A DNA stretch of 64,000 bases from Actinacidiphila bryophytorum (GTDB taxonomy: Bacteria > Actinomycetota > Actinomycetes > Streptomycetales > Streptomycetaceae): assembly GCF_016916835.1 (NCBI RefSeq), contig NZ_JAFFIX010000003.1, forward strand, positions 124,001-188,000, in the 5' to 3' direction. A model generated the notes under the pieces. It saw only the letters and a list, made by a program, of their open reading frames with translations, was not told the DNA's origin and did no database searches. The position numbers and the translations under genes are program-made. Within the stretch, counting starts at the first letter, position 1. Each line of letters begins with the position of its first letter. This document shows positions 31,067 through 40,155 of the stretch, one piece after another.

Positions 31067-34000
31067 TCAATCGAGTGGAGCATCGTCGTTGCGCTTGCCA
31101 CCCGTGCGGGCGGAACCGGCAGCCGCTCCCGCCGAGACCGTACTCTTCGTCGATTTCGCTGCGCCACCCGGTGCTTCGAACGACTCCAGGGCCTCCAGCA
31201 CGTCCTGGACCCGGCCGATCTCCGCGTTGATGTCCTCGCGCCTGCGGACCAGGGTGTCCAGCTCCCGCCGGCCCTCGTTCACGATGCGCTCGGCCTCGGC
31301 CCGCGCCTCCCCCTTGACCCGTTCGGCCTCCCGCTCGGCCTCGGCCTTGTTCTGCTCGGCCTCCTTGAGCAGGCCCTCGACCTTCTTCACCGCGGCGATA
31401 CGGACCTTGCTCGCCTCGGACGTGGCGGTCGACTTGATCTCGGCGGCCTTCTGCTCCGCCTCCCGCAGCTGCTCGGTCGCTGCGGCCACCAGCTTGTCGA
31501 CCCGCTCGCCGACCACCCGCATCGCCTCCGCGGCCTCCTTGCGGGACCGGTCGTGCAGCGCCTCCACCTCGGACTCCACCCGGCGGCGCAGCTCGTCGGT
31601 GCGCTCCCTGATCGTGGTGGCGTCCCTGCGGGCCTCGCCGAGCAGCGTGTCGGCGTCCGTACGCGACCGCTCCACCAGGCCGTTGCCCTCCGCGGTGGCC
31701 TCGTTGACCAGCCGCTCGGCCTCCGCGCGGGCCGCGGCGACCATCGTGTCCGCCCGCTCCTCCGCGGCCTCGGCGACCCTGCGGGCCTCGGCCTGCGCCT
31801 TGCCGACCAGCTCGTCCGCCTGCTCCGCGGCCTCGCTGCGGCGCTTGTTGGCCGCCTCCCTGGCCTCGTCGAGGATCCGCTGCGAGGCGTTGCGCGACTC
31901 CTCCGCCTCCCGCTCCGCACTCTCCAGCGCCTCCCGGGACATCGCGCCGAGCCGGTCGGCCTCCTCGCGGGCCTTGCCGACCAGCTGGTCGGCCTGGTTC
32001 GCCGCGTCCGTGCGCATCCGGTTGGCGTCCTCGCGGGCCTCGGCCCGCAGCCGGTCGGCCTCCTCGATCGCCTCGGTGACCGTACGGTCGGCCAGCGACC
32101 TGGCGGCCTCCGCCTCCTCCTGCGCCTCGCTGCGCACCCGGGACGCGTCCTGCCCTGCGCGCTCCCGCTCGGAGTTGGCGTCCGCGTGCAGCCGGTCCGC
32201 CTCGCCCTGCGCCTCGCTGCGTACCCGCTCCGCCGCGTGCTCGGCCGCGGAACGCAGCCCGGCGATCTCCTGCTCCGCCTCCTGGTGCAGATGCGCCACC
32301 GAGTCCCGCACCTGCTGCGCGGTCGCCTCGGCCGCCGCCACCAGCTCGCCGGCCCGCTGCTCCGCCTCCGAGGCCAGCCGGTCAGCCTCCGCCGCCGCGT
32401 CCTCGACCCGCTTGCGGGCCGCCGCGAGCAGCTCCTCGCTCTCCCCGCGGGCCCGCGCCCGCTCCTGCTCGGCCTCCGCGCGCGCGGTCGCCAGGTGCTC
32501 CTCGGCCGCCCTGCGCCGCCTGGCCGCCTCCTCCTGGGCCGCGGCCAGCGCCTCGGCGGCCTCCACCCCGAGCCGCTCGGCCGCCGCCGACGCCTCGGCG
32601 CGCACCCGGTCGGCGGTCTCCTGCGCCTCGGCCTTGCGCTGCTCGGCCTCCGCGGCCGCCTCCGCCTGCACCCGCAGCGCGACGTTCTCGCCCTCCGCGC
32701 GGGTCTGCGCCGCATCGGCCGCCGCCTCGTCGCGCAGCCGTACGGCCTCGGCCTCGGCCTGCTCCTGCAGCGTACGGACCCGCTCGGCGGTCTCCTGGCG
32801 CAGCTGCTCGGCCTCGGCCGCCGCCTCCGACCTGATCCGGTCCGCCTCGGCCGAGGCGTCCCGCAGGCCCTGCTCGGCGGCCGTGACCCGGCTCTCGGCC
32901 TCCTCGCGCAGCCGGGCCAGGTCGACCTCGGCCTCCTCGCGCATGCGGGCCACTATCGTGCCGGCCTCGGCCCGCTGCTCGGCCGCGGCCTGCTCCGCGG
33001 CCTCCTTGACCGCGGCGCCCTGCCGCTCGGCCTCCGCCCGCAGCTCGTCGGCCTCGGCGCGGGCGCTGCGCAGCGCCTCCTCGGCCTTCGTGTTCAGCGC
33101 CGAGGCCCGCTCGACGGACTCGGTCCGCATCCGCTCGGCCTCGGCCGCCGCGCTCTGCCGCTGCTCGTCGCCGTCCGCCTTGGCCTTGGCGAGCAGCTCC
33201 TCGGCCTTGCTCGCGGCCTCCTCGATCTGCTGCACCGCCTCGCGGCGGGCCTCGCCGCGGATCCGCTCGCCCTCGGCGACCGCGTCGGCCCGCAGCTGCT
33301 CGGCCTCGCCGCGCAGCCGCCTGGCCTCCTCCTGCAGCTCGACGGTCCTGGCGCGGTACTCCTCGGTGTCGTCCTGTGCGGCGCCGCGCAGCTCCTGCGC
33401 CGAGGCCTCCGCCTCGCTGCGCAGCCGCTCGGCCTCCGCCTCCGCCTCCCGGCGGATCCGCTCGGCCTCCTCGCCCGCGCTCTTGGTGGTGGAGCGGGCG
33501 TCCTCCGAGGCCTTGGTCAGGATCTCCTCGGCCGAGCGGGCGGCCTGCGCCAGCTGGGCCGCGGCGTCCTCGGCCGCCGCGGCCCTGGCCGCCTCCTGCG
33601 CCTCGCTGCGGATCCGCTCGGCCTCGGCCCTGGCGTCGGCGACGGTCTGCTCGGCCTCCGCCTTGGCGGCCTCCGCCTCCTTGGTGGCCTCGTTGACCAT
33701 GCGGGCGATCTCGGCCCTGGCGGTGCGGGTGCGCTGCTCGTTCTCGGTCTCGGTGGCCGCCAGGCGCTTGGCGGCGCCCGCGGTGGCCTCCTCGCGCAGC
33801 CGCTCGGCCTCCGCGGTGGCGGTGCGCAGCGCCTCGTCGGCCTCGCGCATCCGCTCCTCGGCCAGCCGGGACAGCTCGGTGGCCCTGATCCTGGCGTCGT
33901 CGGACTCGCTGCGGGTGGAGGTGCGCAGCTGCTCGGCCTCTGTGGTGGCCTCCTGGGCCTGTGCGGACGCGGCGGTCAGCAGCCGCTCGGCGTCGGTGCG

Positions 34001-34663
34001 CGCCCTGCGCAGCAGCTGCTCGGCCTCGGCGCGGGCCGCCTGGGCGTCGGCGGTCAGCCGGTCCCTGGTCTGCTCGGCGACCCGGGTGGCCTCGGCGCGG
34101 GCGGCGGCGAGCGCCGCCTCGGACTCGGCCCTGGTCTCGTCCAGCAGCCGGCGGGCCTGGGACTCGCTGCGCGCCCGCAGCTGCTCGGCCCACGCCACGT
34201 TCTCGTTGACGTGCGTCTCGACGTTGGCCCTGCGCTCGGCCAGCTCCTCGTCCAGCTGGCGGCGCCTGGCGATGGCCTCGGCATGCCACTCGGCCTCGAA
34301 GCGCGACTGGTGCTCGGCCTGCTCCTGCAGCAGCCGCTGGGTCTGCGCCCTGGCCTCGCGCAGCTCGCGCTCGGCGTCGGCGCGCAGCTGGTCGGCCTGG
34401 ATCTGCGCATTGCGCAGCAGCTGGTCGGCCTGGTGCCCGATGTTGTCGTAGGCAGGGCGGGACGCCAGCATGCGCCGCGCCTCGTGCAGCTTGGCGCGCA
34501 GCACCTCGACCTGGTATCCGAGGTCGTCGGCGTGGTCGACGGCCTTGCCCCGCTCGGTACGAAGCCGGTCCATCTCGGCTTCGAGCTGAGAGAGGTGGTC
34601 GTCAGCCCGGTAGCTGTCGTTGCCCCGCACTCCGCGGTCCCATCGGTCTCCTGGCGTACTCAC
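31067..34663 (-). CDS. scy: Scy: polarisome organiser, giant coiled-coil protein
   Basis: 1198 aa of almost uninterrupted coiled coil (Ala, Glu and Arg dominate). After a short polar N-terminus comes a DivIVA-type segment (DHLSQLEAEMDRLRTERGKAVDHADDLGYQ), then the long repeat region in which heptads give way to 11-residue (hendecad) units and a longer period near 51 residues, for example the recurring RSEAEEEAERLR-like and AEQADELVGKA phrases. Scy assembles the tip-organising centre with DivIVA and FilP and sets the number of hyphal branches. The S. coelicolor protein is somewhat longer, so a few repeat units may be missing. GTG 34663 starts inside a hairpin; GTG 34630 (VRGNDSYRADD) aligns better with known starts and is a real alternative. 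Confidence 0.92.
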   Translation of the reverse strand: MSTPGDRWDRGVRGNDSYRADDHLSQLEAEMDRLRTERGKAVDHADDLGYQVEVLRAKLHEARRMLASRPAYDNIGHQADQLLRNAQIQADQLRADAERELREARAQTQRLLQEQAEHQSRFEAEWHAEAIARRRQLDEELAERRANVETHVNENVAWAEQLRARSESQARRLLDETRAESEAALAAARAEATRVAEQTRDRLTADAQAARAEAEQLLRRARTDAERLLTAASAQAQEATTEAEQLRTSTRSESDDARIRATELSRLAEERMREADEALRTATAEAERLREEATAGAAKRLAATETENEQRTRTARAEIARMVNEATKEAEAAKAEAEQTVADARAEAERIRSEAQEAARAAAAEDAAAQLAQAARSAEEILTKASEDARSTTKSAGEEAERIRREAEAEAERLRSEAEASAQELRGAAQDDTEEYRARTVELQEEARRLRGEAEQLRADAVAEGERIRGEARREAVQQIEEAASKAEELLAKAKADGDEQRQSAAAEAERMRTESVERASALNTKAEEALRSARAEADELRAEAERQGAAVKEAAEQAAAEQRAEAGTIVARMREEAEVDLARLREEAESRVTAAEQGLRDASAEADRIRSEAAAEAEQLRQETAERVRTLQEQAEAEAVRLRDEAAADAAQTRAEGENVALRVQAEAAAEAEQRKAEAQETADRVRAEASAAAERLGVEAAEALAAAQEEAARRRRAAEEHLATARAEAEQERARARGESEELLAAARKRVEDAAAEADRLASEAEQRAGELVAAAEATAQQVRDSVAHLHQEAEQEIAGLRSAAEHAAERVRSEAQGEADRLHADANSERERAGQDASRVRSEAQEEAEAARSLADRTVTEAIEEADRLRAEAREDANRMRTDAANQADQLVGKAREEADRLGAMSREALESAEREAEESRNASQRILDEAREAANKRRSEAAEQADELVGKAQAEARRVAEAAEERADTMVAAARAEAERLVNEATAEGNGLVERSRTDADTLLGEARRDATTIRERTDELRRRVESEVEALHDRSRKEAAEAMRVVGERVDKLVAAATEQLREAEQKAAEIKSTATSEASKVRIAAVKKVEGLLKEAEQNKAEAEREAERVKGEARAEAERIVNEGRRELDTLVRRREDINAEIGRVQDVLEALESFEAPGGAAKSTKSTVSAGAAAGSARTGGKRNDDAPLD

Positions 34664-34679
34664 CCGCCAACCGGGTGAG
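34659..34679. promoter_or_regulatory. Inverted repeat over the scy start
   Basis: CTCACCCG/CGGGTGAG (34659-34666 with 34672-34679) with a 5-nt loop spans the GTG at 34663. It could be an operator or a structure that affects start choice. Confidence 0.4.
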
Positions 34680-34810
34680 ATTCTCCGTGGGCGCTGTGTC
34701 CATCCAGGCCCATAAGAAGAATGGTGTCAGATCAACGGCGCGGAGCGGGAGCGTACCCAGAGCCCACCCCGGTCGGCCCGGTCACTCTACCGGGCAGGAC
34801 GGGGGTTGGG

Positions 34811-35260
34811 TCAGTGGTCCTGCGGGTCCTGACCGTGCGCAGCCGCGGCGGTCACGAGTTCCGTGAGCACTCCGTGACAGTCCTTGGGGTGCAGGAAGGT
34901 GATCCTGGAGCCCATGGACCCGTGCCGGGGCTCGTCGTAGAGCACCCGCACACCCTTGTCGCGGACGGCCTGGGAGTCAGCGTCGACGTCCGCGGTGCCG
35001 AAGGCGATGTGGTGGACGCCCTCGCCGTTCTTGGCCAGCCACTTGCCGACCGCGGAGTCCTCCCTGGTCGGCTCCAGCAGCTGCAGGTACGAGGCGCCGC
35101 CGTCGGAGGTCCCGTTGATCTTGAGCATGGCCTCCCGGACGCCCTGCTCCTCGTTGACCTCGCTGTGGAACACCTCGAAGCCGTACGTGGCACGGTAGAA
35201 GTCGACGGTCGCGTCGAGGTCGAAGCAGGCGATCCCGATGTGGTCGATACGCGTCAGCAT
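34811..35260 (-). CDS. mce: Methylmalonyl-CoA epimerase
   Basis: Interconverts (2R)- and (2S)-methylmalonyl-CoA, linking propionyl-CoA carboxylation to the B12-dependent mutase. It is 149 aa from ATG 35260, a vicinal-oxygen-chelate (glyoxalase) fold with two modules. Metal ligands are visible: His in DHIGIA, His in VHHIAFG and Glu in GVLTELV. It lies upstream of scy on the same strand and divergent from the thiolase gene. Confidence 0.94.
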   Translation of the reverse strand: MLTRIDHIGIACFDLDATVDFYRATYGFEVFHSEVNEEQGVREAMLKINGTSDGGASYLQLLEPTREDSAVGKWLAKNGEGVHHIAFGTADVDADSQAVRDKGVRVLYDEPRHGSMGSRITFLHPKDCHGVLTELVTAAAAHGQDPQDH

Positions 35261-35399
35261 GGACCCAGTGCACCCCAGCCCCCGGTGACTACGCAACGTG
35301 CGCGCCATCACACGTTCCGCCGGGTGACTCCGGATGTACCCGCCAGTACATTGACGCTAACCCTCGTTAACTCCTCTCTTCAGCCGAAGGGGCCGCACC

Positions 35400-36596
35400 A
35401 TGGGAAACACCACTCGATCGGTGATCGTCGCGGGCGCACGCACTCCGATGGGCAGACTGCTCGGCGGCCTGCGCGGCTTCTCCGGAGCCGACCTCGGCGG
35501 CTTCGCCATCAAGGCCGCCCTGGAGCGGGCCGGCATCAGCGGCGACCAGGTGCAGTACGTGATCATGGGCCAGGTGCTGCAGGCCGGCGCGGGCCAGATC
35601 CCCGCCCGCCAGGCCGCGGTCAAGGCCGGCATCCCCATGTCGGTGCCCGCCCTCACGGTGAACAAGGTGTGCCTGTCGGGCCTGGACGCCATCGCGCTGG
35701 CCGACCAGCTGATCCGGGCCGGCGAGTTCGACGTCGTGGTCGCCGGCGGCCAGGAGTCCATGACCAACGCCCCGCACCTGCTGCCCGGCTCCCGGGCCGG
35801 CTTCAAGTACGGCGCGATCGAGATGCTCGACTCGATGGCCCACGACGGCCTCACCGACGCCTACGAGAACATCGCGATGGGCGAGTCCACCGAGAAGCAC
35901 AACACCCGGCTCGGCATCGAGCGCGCCCCGCAGGACGAGTTCGGCGCCCTCTCCCACCAGCGGGCCGCCGCCGCCCAGAAGAACGGCGTCTTCGACGCCG
36001 AGATCACCCCCGTCGAGGTCGTCCAGCGCAAGGGCGAACCGGTCGTCGTCAGCAAGGACGAGGGCATCCGCCCGGAGACCACCGCCGAGTCCCTGGGCCG
36101 GCTGCGCCCCGCCTTCGCCGCCGAGGGCACGATCACCGCGGGCACCTCCTCGCAGATCTCCGACGGCGCCGCCGCGGTCGTCGTCATGAGCCGCGCCAAG
36201 GCCGAGGAGCTGGGCCTGACCTGGATCGCCGAGATCGGCGCCCACGGCAACGTGGCGGGCCCCGACAACTCGCTGCAGTCCCAGCCCTCCAACGCCATCG
36301 CCCACGCCCTGGGCAAGGAGGGCCTGACCGTCGCCGACCTGGACCTCATCGAGATCAACGAGGCCTTCGCCGCGGTCGCCGTGCAGTCCATGAAAGACCT
36401 CGGGGTGACACCTGAAAAGGTGAACGTGAACGGCGGCGCCATCGCGCTGGGCCACCCCATCGGCATGTCGGGAGCCCGTATCGTTCTCCACCTGGCCCTT
36501 GAGCTGGGCCGCCGCGGCGGCGGCACCGGTGCGGCCGCCCTGTGCGGGGGCGGCGGCCAGGGCGACGCCCTGATCCTGCACGTGCCGACCAACTGA
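35400..36596 (+). CDS. Acetyl-CoA C-acetyltransferase (thiolase)
   Basis: Condenses or cleaves acyl-CoA/acetyl-CoA units, 398 aa. The nucleophilic Cys91 is in [10 protein letters not shown], the His in [18 protein letters not shown] and the second Cys in [15 protein letters not shown] 35400 follows an AAGGGG-type site. meaB starts 28 nt after its stop, so these two are likely co-transcribed. With the dehydrogenase at 19411 it can provide acetoacetyl/3-hydroxybutyryl-CoA. Confidence 0.95.
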   Translation: MGNTTRSVIVAGARTPMGRLLGGLRGFSGADLGGFAIKAALERAGISGDQVQYVIMGQVLQAGAGQIPARQAAVKAGIPMSVPALTVNKVCLSGLDAIALADQLIRAGEFDVVVAGGQESMTNAPHLLPGSRAGFKYGAIEMLDSMAHDGLTDAYENIAMGESTEKHNTRLGIERAPQDEFGALSHQRAAAAQKNGVFDAEITPVEVVQRKGEPVVVSKDEGIRPETTAESLGRLRPAFAAEGTITAGTSSQISDGAAAVVVMSRAKAEELGLTWIAEIGAHGNVAGPDNSLQSQPSNAIAHALGKEGLTVADLDLIEINEAFAAVAVQSMKDLGVTPEKVNVNGGAIALGHPIGMSGARIVLHLALELGRRGGGTGAAALCGGGGQGDALILHVPTN

Positions 36597-36624
36597 ATTC
36601 CCGATCGACGGAGGACATCGCGCG

Positions 36625-37581
36625 ATGGTGGACGTGGGGCAGCTGGTCGAGCAGGCCCGGGAGGGCAGGCCGCGGGCCGTCGCCCGGCTGATCTCGCTGG
36701 TCGAGGGGGCGTCCCCGCAGCTGCGCGAGGTGATGGCCGCGCTCGCACCGCTCACCGGCGGTGCGTACGTGGTCGGCCTCACCGGCTCGCCCGGCGTCGG
36801 CAAGTCCACCTCCACCTCGGCCCTGGTCAGCGCCTACCGCAAGGCGGGCCGCAGGGTCGGGGTGCTGGCCGTCGACCCGTCGTCGCCGTTCTCCGGCGGC
36901 GCCCTGCTCGGCGACCGGGTGCGCATGTCGGAGCACGCCTCCGACCCGGGCGTCTACATCCGCTCCATGGCCACCCGCGGCCACCTCGGCGGCCTCGCCT
37001 GGGCCGCACCGCAGGCCATCCGGGTGCTGGACGCGGCCGGCTGCGACGTGATCCTGGTCGAGACGGTCGGCGTCGGCCAGTCCGAGGTCGAGATCGCCGC
37101 GCAGGCCGACACCTGCGTGGTGCTGCTCGCCCCCGGCATGGGCGACGGCATCCAGGCCGCGAAGGCCGGCATCCTGGAGATCGGCGACGTCTACGTCGTC
37201 AACAAGGCCGACCGCGACGGCGCCGACGCCACCGCCCGCGAGCTGAACCACATGCTGGGCCTGGGGGAGTCGCGCGGCCCCGGCGACTGGCGCCCGCCGA
37301 TCGTCAAGACCGTGGCCGCCCGCGCCGAGGGCGTCGACGAGGTGGTCGAGGCCCTCGACAAGCACCGCGCCTGGATGGAGGAGCACTCCGTGCTGGCCAC
37401 CCGCCGCCGCACCCGGGCGGCCCGCGAGATCGAGACCATCGCGCTGACCGCGCTGCGCGCCCGTATCGGCACCCTGGCCGGCGACCAGCACCTGACGGCG
37501 CTGGCCTCCCGGGTCACCGACGGCACCCTCGACCCGTACGCGGCGGCCGACGAGCTGGTCGCGGGCCTGACGGGGGAGTGA
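36625..37581 (+). CDS. meaB: MeaB/ArgK-type G-protein chaperone of B12-dependent mutases
   Basis: GTPase that protects and reloads adenosylcobalamin-dependent methylmalonyl/isobutyryl-CoA mutases. It is 318 aa with P-loop GSPGVGKS (54-61), the Mg/switch region LAVDPSSPFSGGALLGDRVRM, DVILVETVGVGQSE and the guanine-specificity motif NKAD. The length is typical. Its possible client in this window is IcmA at 55910; no methylmalonyl-CoA mutase gene is present. Confidence 0.95.
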   Translation: MVDVGQLVEQAREGRPRAVARLISLVEGASPQLREVMAALAPLTGGAYVVGLTGSPGVGKSTSTSALVSAYRKAGRRVGVLAVDPSSPFSGGALLGDRVRMSEHASDPGVYIRSMATRGHLGGLAWAAPQAIRVLDAAGCDVILVETVGVGQSEVEIAAQADTCVVLLAPGMGDGIQAAKAGILEIGDVYVVNKADRDGADATARELNHMLGLGESRGPGDWRPPIVKTVAARAEGVDEVVEALDKHRAWMEEHSVLATRRRTRAAREIETIALTALRARIGTLAGDQHLTALASRVTDGTLDPYAAADELVAGLTGE

Positions 37582-37652
37582 AGGGCGGCATCGGCGGGCG
37601 GCGGCGGCAAATCGCGTGGCGGCCACGGGGCCGCACCCCGCAGCATGGGCGG

Positions 37653-38213
37653 ATGAGCGACCGACCCGCACGATGGACCAAGGCCACCGTCTACCCCGAC
37701 ATGTGGGCCGACCCCGACGACGACCCGCGCAACAGCGAAGGGAACAGCCCGGACGGCGAACTCGCCACGCTGCAGGACTTCCTGACCGGCTACCGGCTGA
37801 CCCTGCGGATGAAGTGCGAGGGCCTGGACGCCGGGCAGCTGGCCCGCCGCTCGGTGCCGCCGTCGACCATGTCGCTGCTCGGGCTGCTGCGGCACCTCGC
37901 CGAGGTCGAGCGGGACTGGCAGAACTGGATCACCGACGGCGACCCGCTGCCCGGCCTGTACGGCGGTGACGACGCGGACTTCGACGGCGCCGTCGCCGAC
38001 CAGGCGGTGGTGGACGCCGCCTACGCCGACCTGGAGCGGGAGCAGGCCGCGACCGACGCGGCACTCGCCGCCCACCCGGACCTCGGCGAGCGGGTGGGCA
38101 GGGACCAGGTCGCGGTGCGCGAGCTGATGGTCCACCGCATCGAGGAGTACGCCCGCCACTGCGGGCACGCCGACCTGCTGCGCGAGTGCGTCGACGGCCG
38201 GGTCGGCCAGTAG
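37653..38213 (+). CDS. DinB family protein (DUF664)
   Basis: 186-aa four-helix-bundle protein of the DinB/YfiT superfamily, many of which use mycothiol or bacillithiol or bind metal through three His. Candidate ligands are His in LLRHLAEVERDW and the pair in VHRIEEYARHCGHADLL. ATG 37653 has no strong ribosome-binding site; a CAGCAT box 6 nt upstream might mean a leaderless mRNA. Convergent with the monooxygenase gene; the substrate is unknown. Confidence 0.85.
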   Translation: MSDRPARWTKATVYPDMWADPDDDPRNSEGNSPDGELATLQDFLTGYRLTLRMKCEGLDAGQLARRSVPPSTMSLLGLLRHLAEVERDWQNWITDGDPLPGLYGGDDADFDGAVADQAVVDAAYADLEREQAATDAALAAHPDLGERVGRDQVAVRELMVHRIEEYARHCGHADLLRECVDGRVGQ

Positions 38214-38257
38214 CGCGGCGGCCCCGGGGTCCCGCCGTCGGGGCACCGCCCCCGCGG

Positions 38258-39436
38258 TCAGGCCAGGTCGTAGGGGCGGGACAGGCCGGACATCAGCCCC
38301 GCCAGCTGCTTGTTGGCCTCGGGGCCGCGCAGCAGCTCAGTGAGGAAGCGGCGCAGTTCGACCACGTCCGGGCCGGGGTCGGGGTGGGCGAGTGCGCGCT
38401 GCGCCTGCGTGATGTGCAGGGTCCAGGCGCCCACCGGGTGCCGCTCGGCGTGGTAGGTGTCGAGCAGGTCCTGCGGGGCGCCGCCGCGCAGCACCGCGGC
38501 CAGCTTCCCGCCGAGGCTGACCGCGTCCTGCACACCGAGGTTCAGGCCCTGCCCGCCGAAGGGCGGGTGGATGTGGGCGGCGTCGCCGGCGAAGAAGACG
38601 CCGCCCACCCGGTAGGCCTCGACCTGCCGGGTGGCGTCGCCGAAGCGTGAGGCGGATTCCATCGCGGCCAGCACGGTCTGCTCGCCGTAGACGACCCGCA
38701 GCGCGTGCGCGACCTCCTCGAACGTCACCGGCCTGCCCTTGTCCTGCCCTCCGTCGTCCGCGGTGCCGCCTGTGAAGCGGTAGCGGCCGCCGCCCAGCGG
38801 CGCCAGCATCACCCAGTGCCCGCCGGCCTCGCGGGTGAGGGTGCTGATGTGGCCGATGCCCGTCGGCACCAGGTCGGACACCGACGAGAGCGTCACGTCG
38901 GCCAGCACCGCGGTGAAGGTCCCGGTGCGGCCGGGGAAGGGCACGCCGAGCAGTTTCCGCACGGTGCTGTGGCCGCCGTCGCAGGCCGCCAGGTAGCGGG
39001 CGGCGAGCCGCCGGCCGCCCGCGGTCACGGTGACGCCGCCGCCCGCGTCCTGTTCGACCGCGGTCACCGGGGCGTCCCGCAGCACGGTGGCGCCCAGTGC
39101 GACGGCCCGCTCGGCCAGCACCTCCTCGACCTCCCACTGCGGGACGGCGAGCGTGTGCGGGTGGGCGGTGTCCCACACCGTGCAGTCCAGCGGCACGGGC
39201 AGCATCGCGAAGTGCCCGCCGGCCGCCTCGGTCGGCACGGCCCTGGCCCGCAGTGGCTCCAGCAGGCCGCGTTCCTCGAACAGCTCCTGGGTACGCGGCT
39301 GGAGCGCGCCCCCCTTGGTCTGCCGCAGCGGCTCCGGCAGCCGCTCGACCACCAGCGTCCCGACCCCGGCCTGCGCCAGCTCGCACGCCAGCGTCAGCCC
39401 GGTGGGTCCCGCGCCCGCCACGATCACGTCGGTCAT
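38258..39436 (-). CDS. FAD-dependent aromatic monooxygenase (PheA/TfdB family)
   Basis: Group A flavoprotein hydroxylase, 392 aa from ATG 39436 with GGAGGAG upstream. The N-terminal FAD-binding motif is VAGAGPTGLTLACELAQAG (GXGXXG), the DG fingerprint is CDGGHSTVRKLLG, and the second FAD motif is FFAGDAAHIHPPFGGQGLNLGVQDA. It ends soon after the FAD domain and lacks the C-terminal thioredoxin-like domain of about 150 residues found in longer relatives. Homologs act in polyketide tailoring or drug inactivation; the substrate cannot be told. Divergent from a TetR gene, which probably represses it. Confidence 0.9.
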   Translation of the reverse strand: MTDVIVAGAGPTGLTLACELAQAGVGTLVVERLPEPLRQTKGGALQPRTQELFEERGLLEPLRARAVPTEAAGGHFAMLPVPLDCTVWDTAHPHTLAVPQWEVEEVLAERAVALGATVLRDAPVTAVEQDAGGGVTVTAGGRRLAARYLAACDGGHSTVRKLLGVPFPGRTGTFTAVLADVTLSSVSDLVPTGIGHISTLTREAGGHWVMLAPLGGGRYRFTGGTADDGGQDKGRPVTFEEVAHALRVVYGEQTVLAAMESASRFGDATRQVEAYRVGGVFFAGDAAHIHPPFGGQGLNLGVQDAVSLGGKLAAVLRGGAPQDLLDTYHAERHPVGAWTLHITQAQRALAHPDPGPDVVELRRFLTELLRGPEANKQLAGLMSGLSRPYDLA

Positions 39437-39466
39437 CGTCCACTCCTCCGGCGCCGTAATCCTCGT

Positions 39467-39517
39467 CCGAGTGCAAAAGTACACCGGGTGCAAGAAAAAG
39501 CCGAGTGCAGGATTCCT
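39467..39517. promoter_or_regulatory. Three 17-bp direct repeats between the monooxygenase and tetR genes
   Basis: Three head-to-tail units starting at 39467, 39484 and 39501 share CCGRGTGCA followed by A/G-rich bases. They fill more than half of the 95-nt divergent intergenic region and end just before a TACGGT -10-like box (39520-39525). Likely binding sites of the TetR regulator or another activator. Confidence 0.65.
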
Positions 39518-39531
39518 GGTACGGTGACCGC

Positions 39532-40155
39532 ATGGCAGGGCTGCGGGAACGCAAGAAGGCACGCACGCACGCCGCCATCTCGGACGCGGCCATCGCGCTG
39601 TTCCTGGACCGCGGCTACGACCAGGTGTCGGTCGCGGAGGTCGCGGAGGCCGCCGAGGTCTCCAAACGGACGGTCTTCGCGTACTTCCCCGCCAAAGAGG
39701 ACCTGGTCGTCCACCGCTTCGCCGACCACGAGGCGGAACAGGCGCGCGTCGTACGCGGCAGGCCGCCCGGCACCGGCCCGCTCACCGCGCTGCGCGACCA
39801 CTTCCTGGCGGGCCTGCGCGACCGCGACCCGGTCACCGGGCTCAACGACGTGCCGCAGATCCTCGCGCTGACCCGCATGGTCCGGGAGACGCCGGCGCTG
39901 CGCACCCGGGCCGTCCGCTTCCAGGAGGGTGCGGGAAAAGCGCTCGCGCAGGCGCTGCGGGAGACCGCGGGAGTCCCCGAGCTGACCGCGCGGCTGGCCG
40001 CCACGCAGGTCGTCGCCGTCCACTGGCTGCTGTCGATGGACAACCACCGGGCGCTCGCCGACGGCCAGTCGGCCGACGACCGCTTCTCCGCCGCGCTCGC
40101 CGACGCGGACCACGCCTTCGCGGTGCTCGCGGAGGGCCTGGCCGGCTACCTGTAG
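39532..40155 (+). CDS. TetR family transcriptional regulator
   Basis: 207 aa. The N-terminal helix-turn-helix reads ISDAAIALFLDRGYDQVSVAEVAEAAEVSKRTVFAYFPAKEDLV (about 15-60), a standard TetR domain; the C-terminal ligand domain is not specific. ATG 39532 has TACGGT six nt upstream and no Shine-Dalgarno, consistent with a leaderless transcript. Divergent from the monooxygenase, its probable target. Its 3' end overlaps the convergent GDSL gene by 10 nt. Confidence 0.9.
   Translation: MAGLRERKKARTHAAISDAAIALFLDRGYDQVSVAEVAEAAEVSKRTVFAYFPAKEDLVVHRFADHEAEQARVVRGRPPGTGPLTALRDHFLAGLRDRDPVTGLNDVPQILALTRMVRETPALRTRAVRFQEGAGKALAQALRETAGVPELTARLAATQVVAVHWLLSMDNHRALADGQSADDRFSAALADADHAFAVLAEGLAGYL

Noticed and set aside
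31067-34663. Regular short repeats that could suggest a CRISPR array or satellite
   Set aside because: The period is that of coiled-coil heptads and hendecads in a continuous reading frame; there are no identical repeats with unique spacers.
30822-34678. Two very long open frames (over 1200 codons) on the plus strand opposite scy and filP
   Set aside because: They are mirror frames produced by GC-rich third positions. Their products are low-complexity Leu/Gly or Ser/Ala/Arg strings with no domain, while the minus strand encodes recognisable Scy and FilP.
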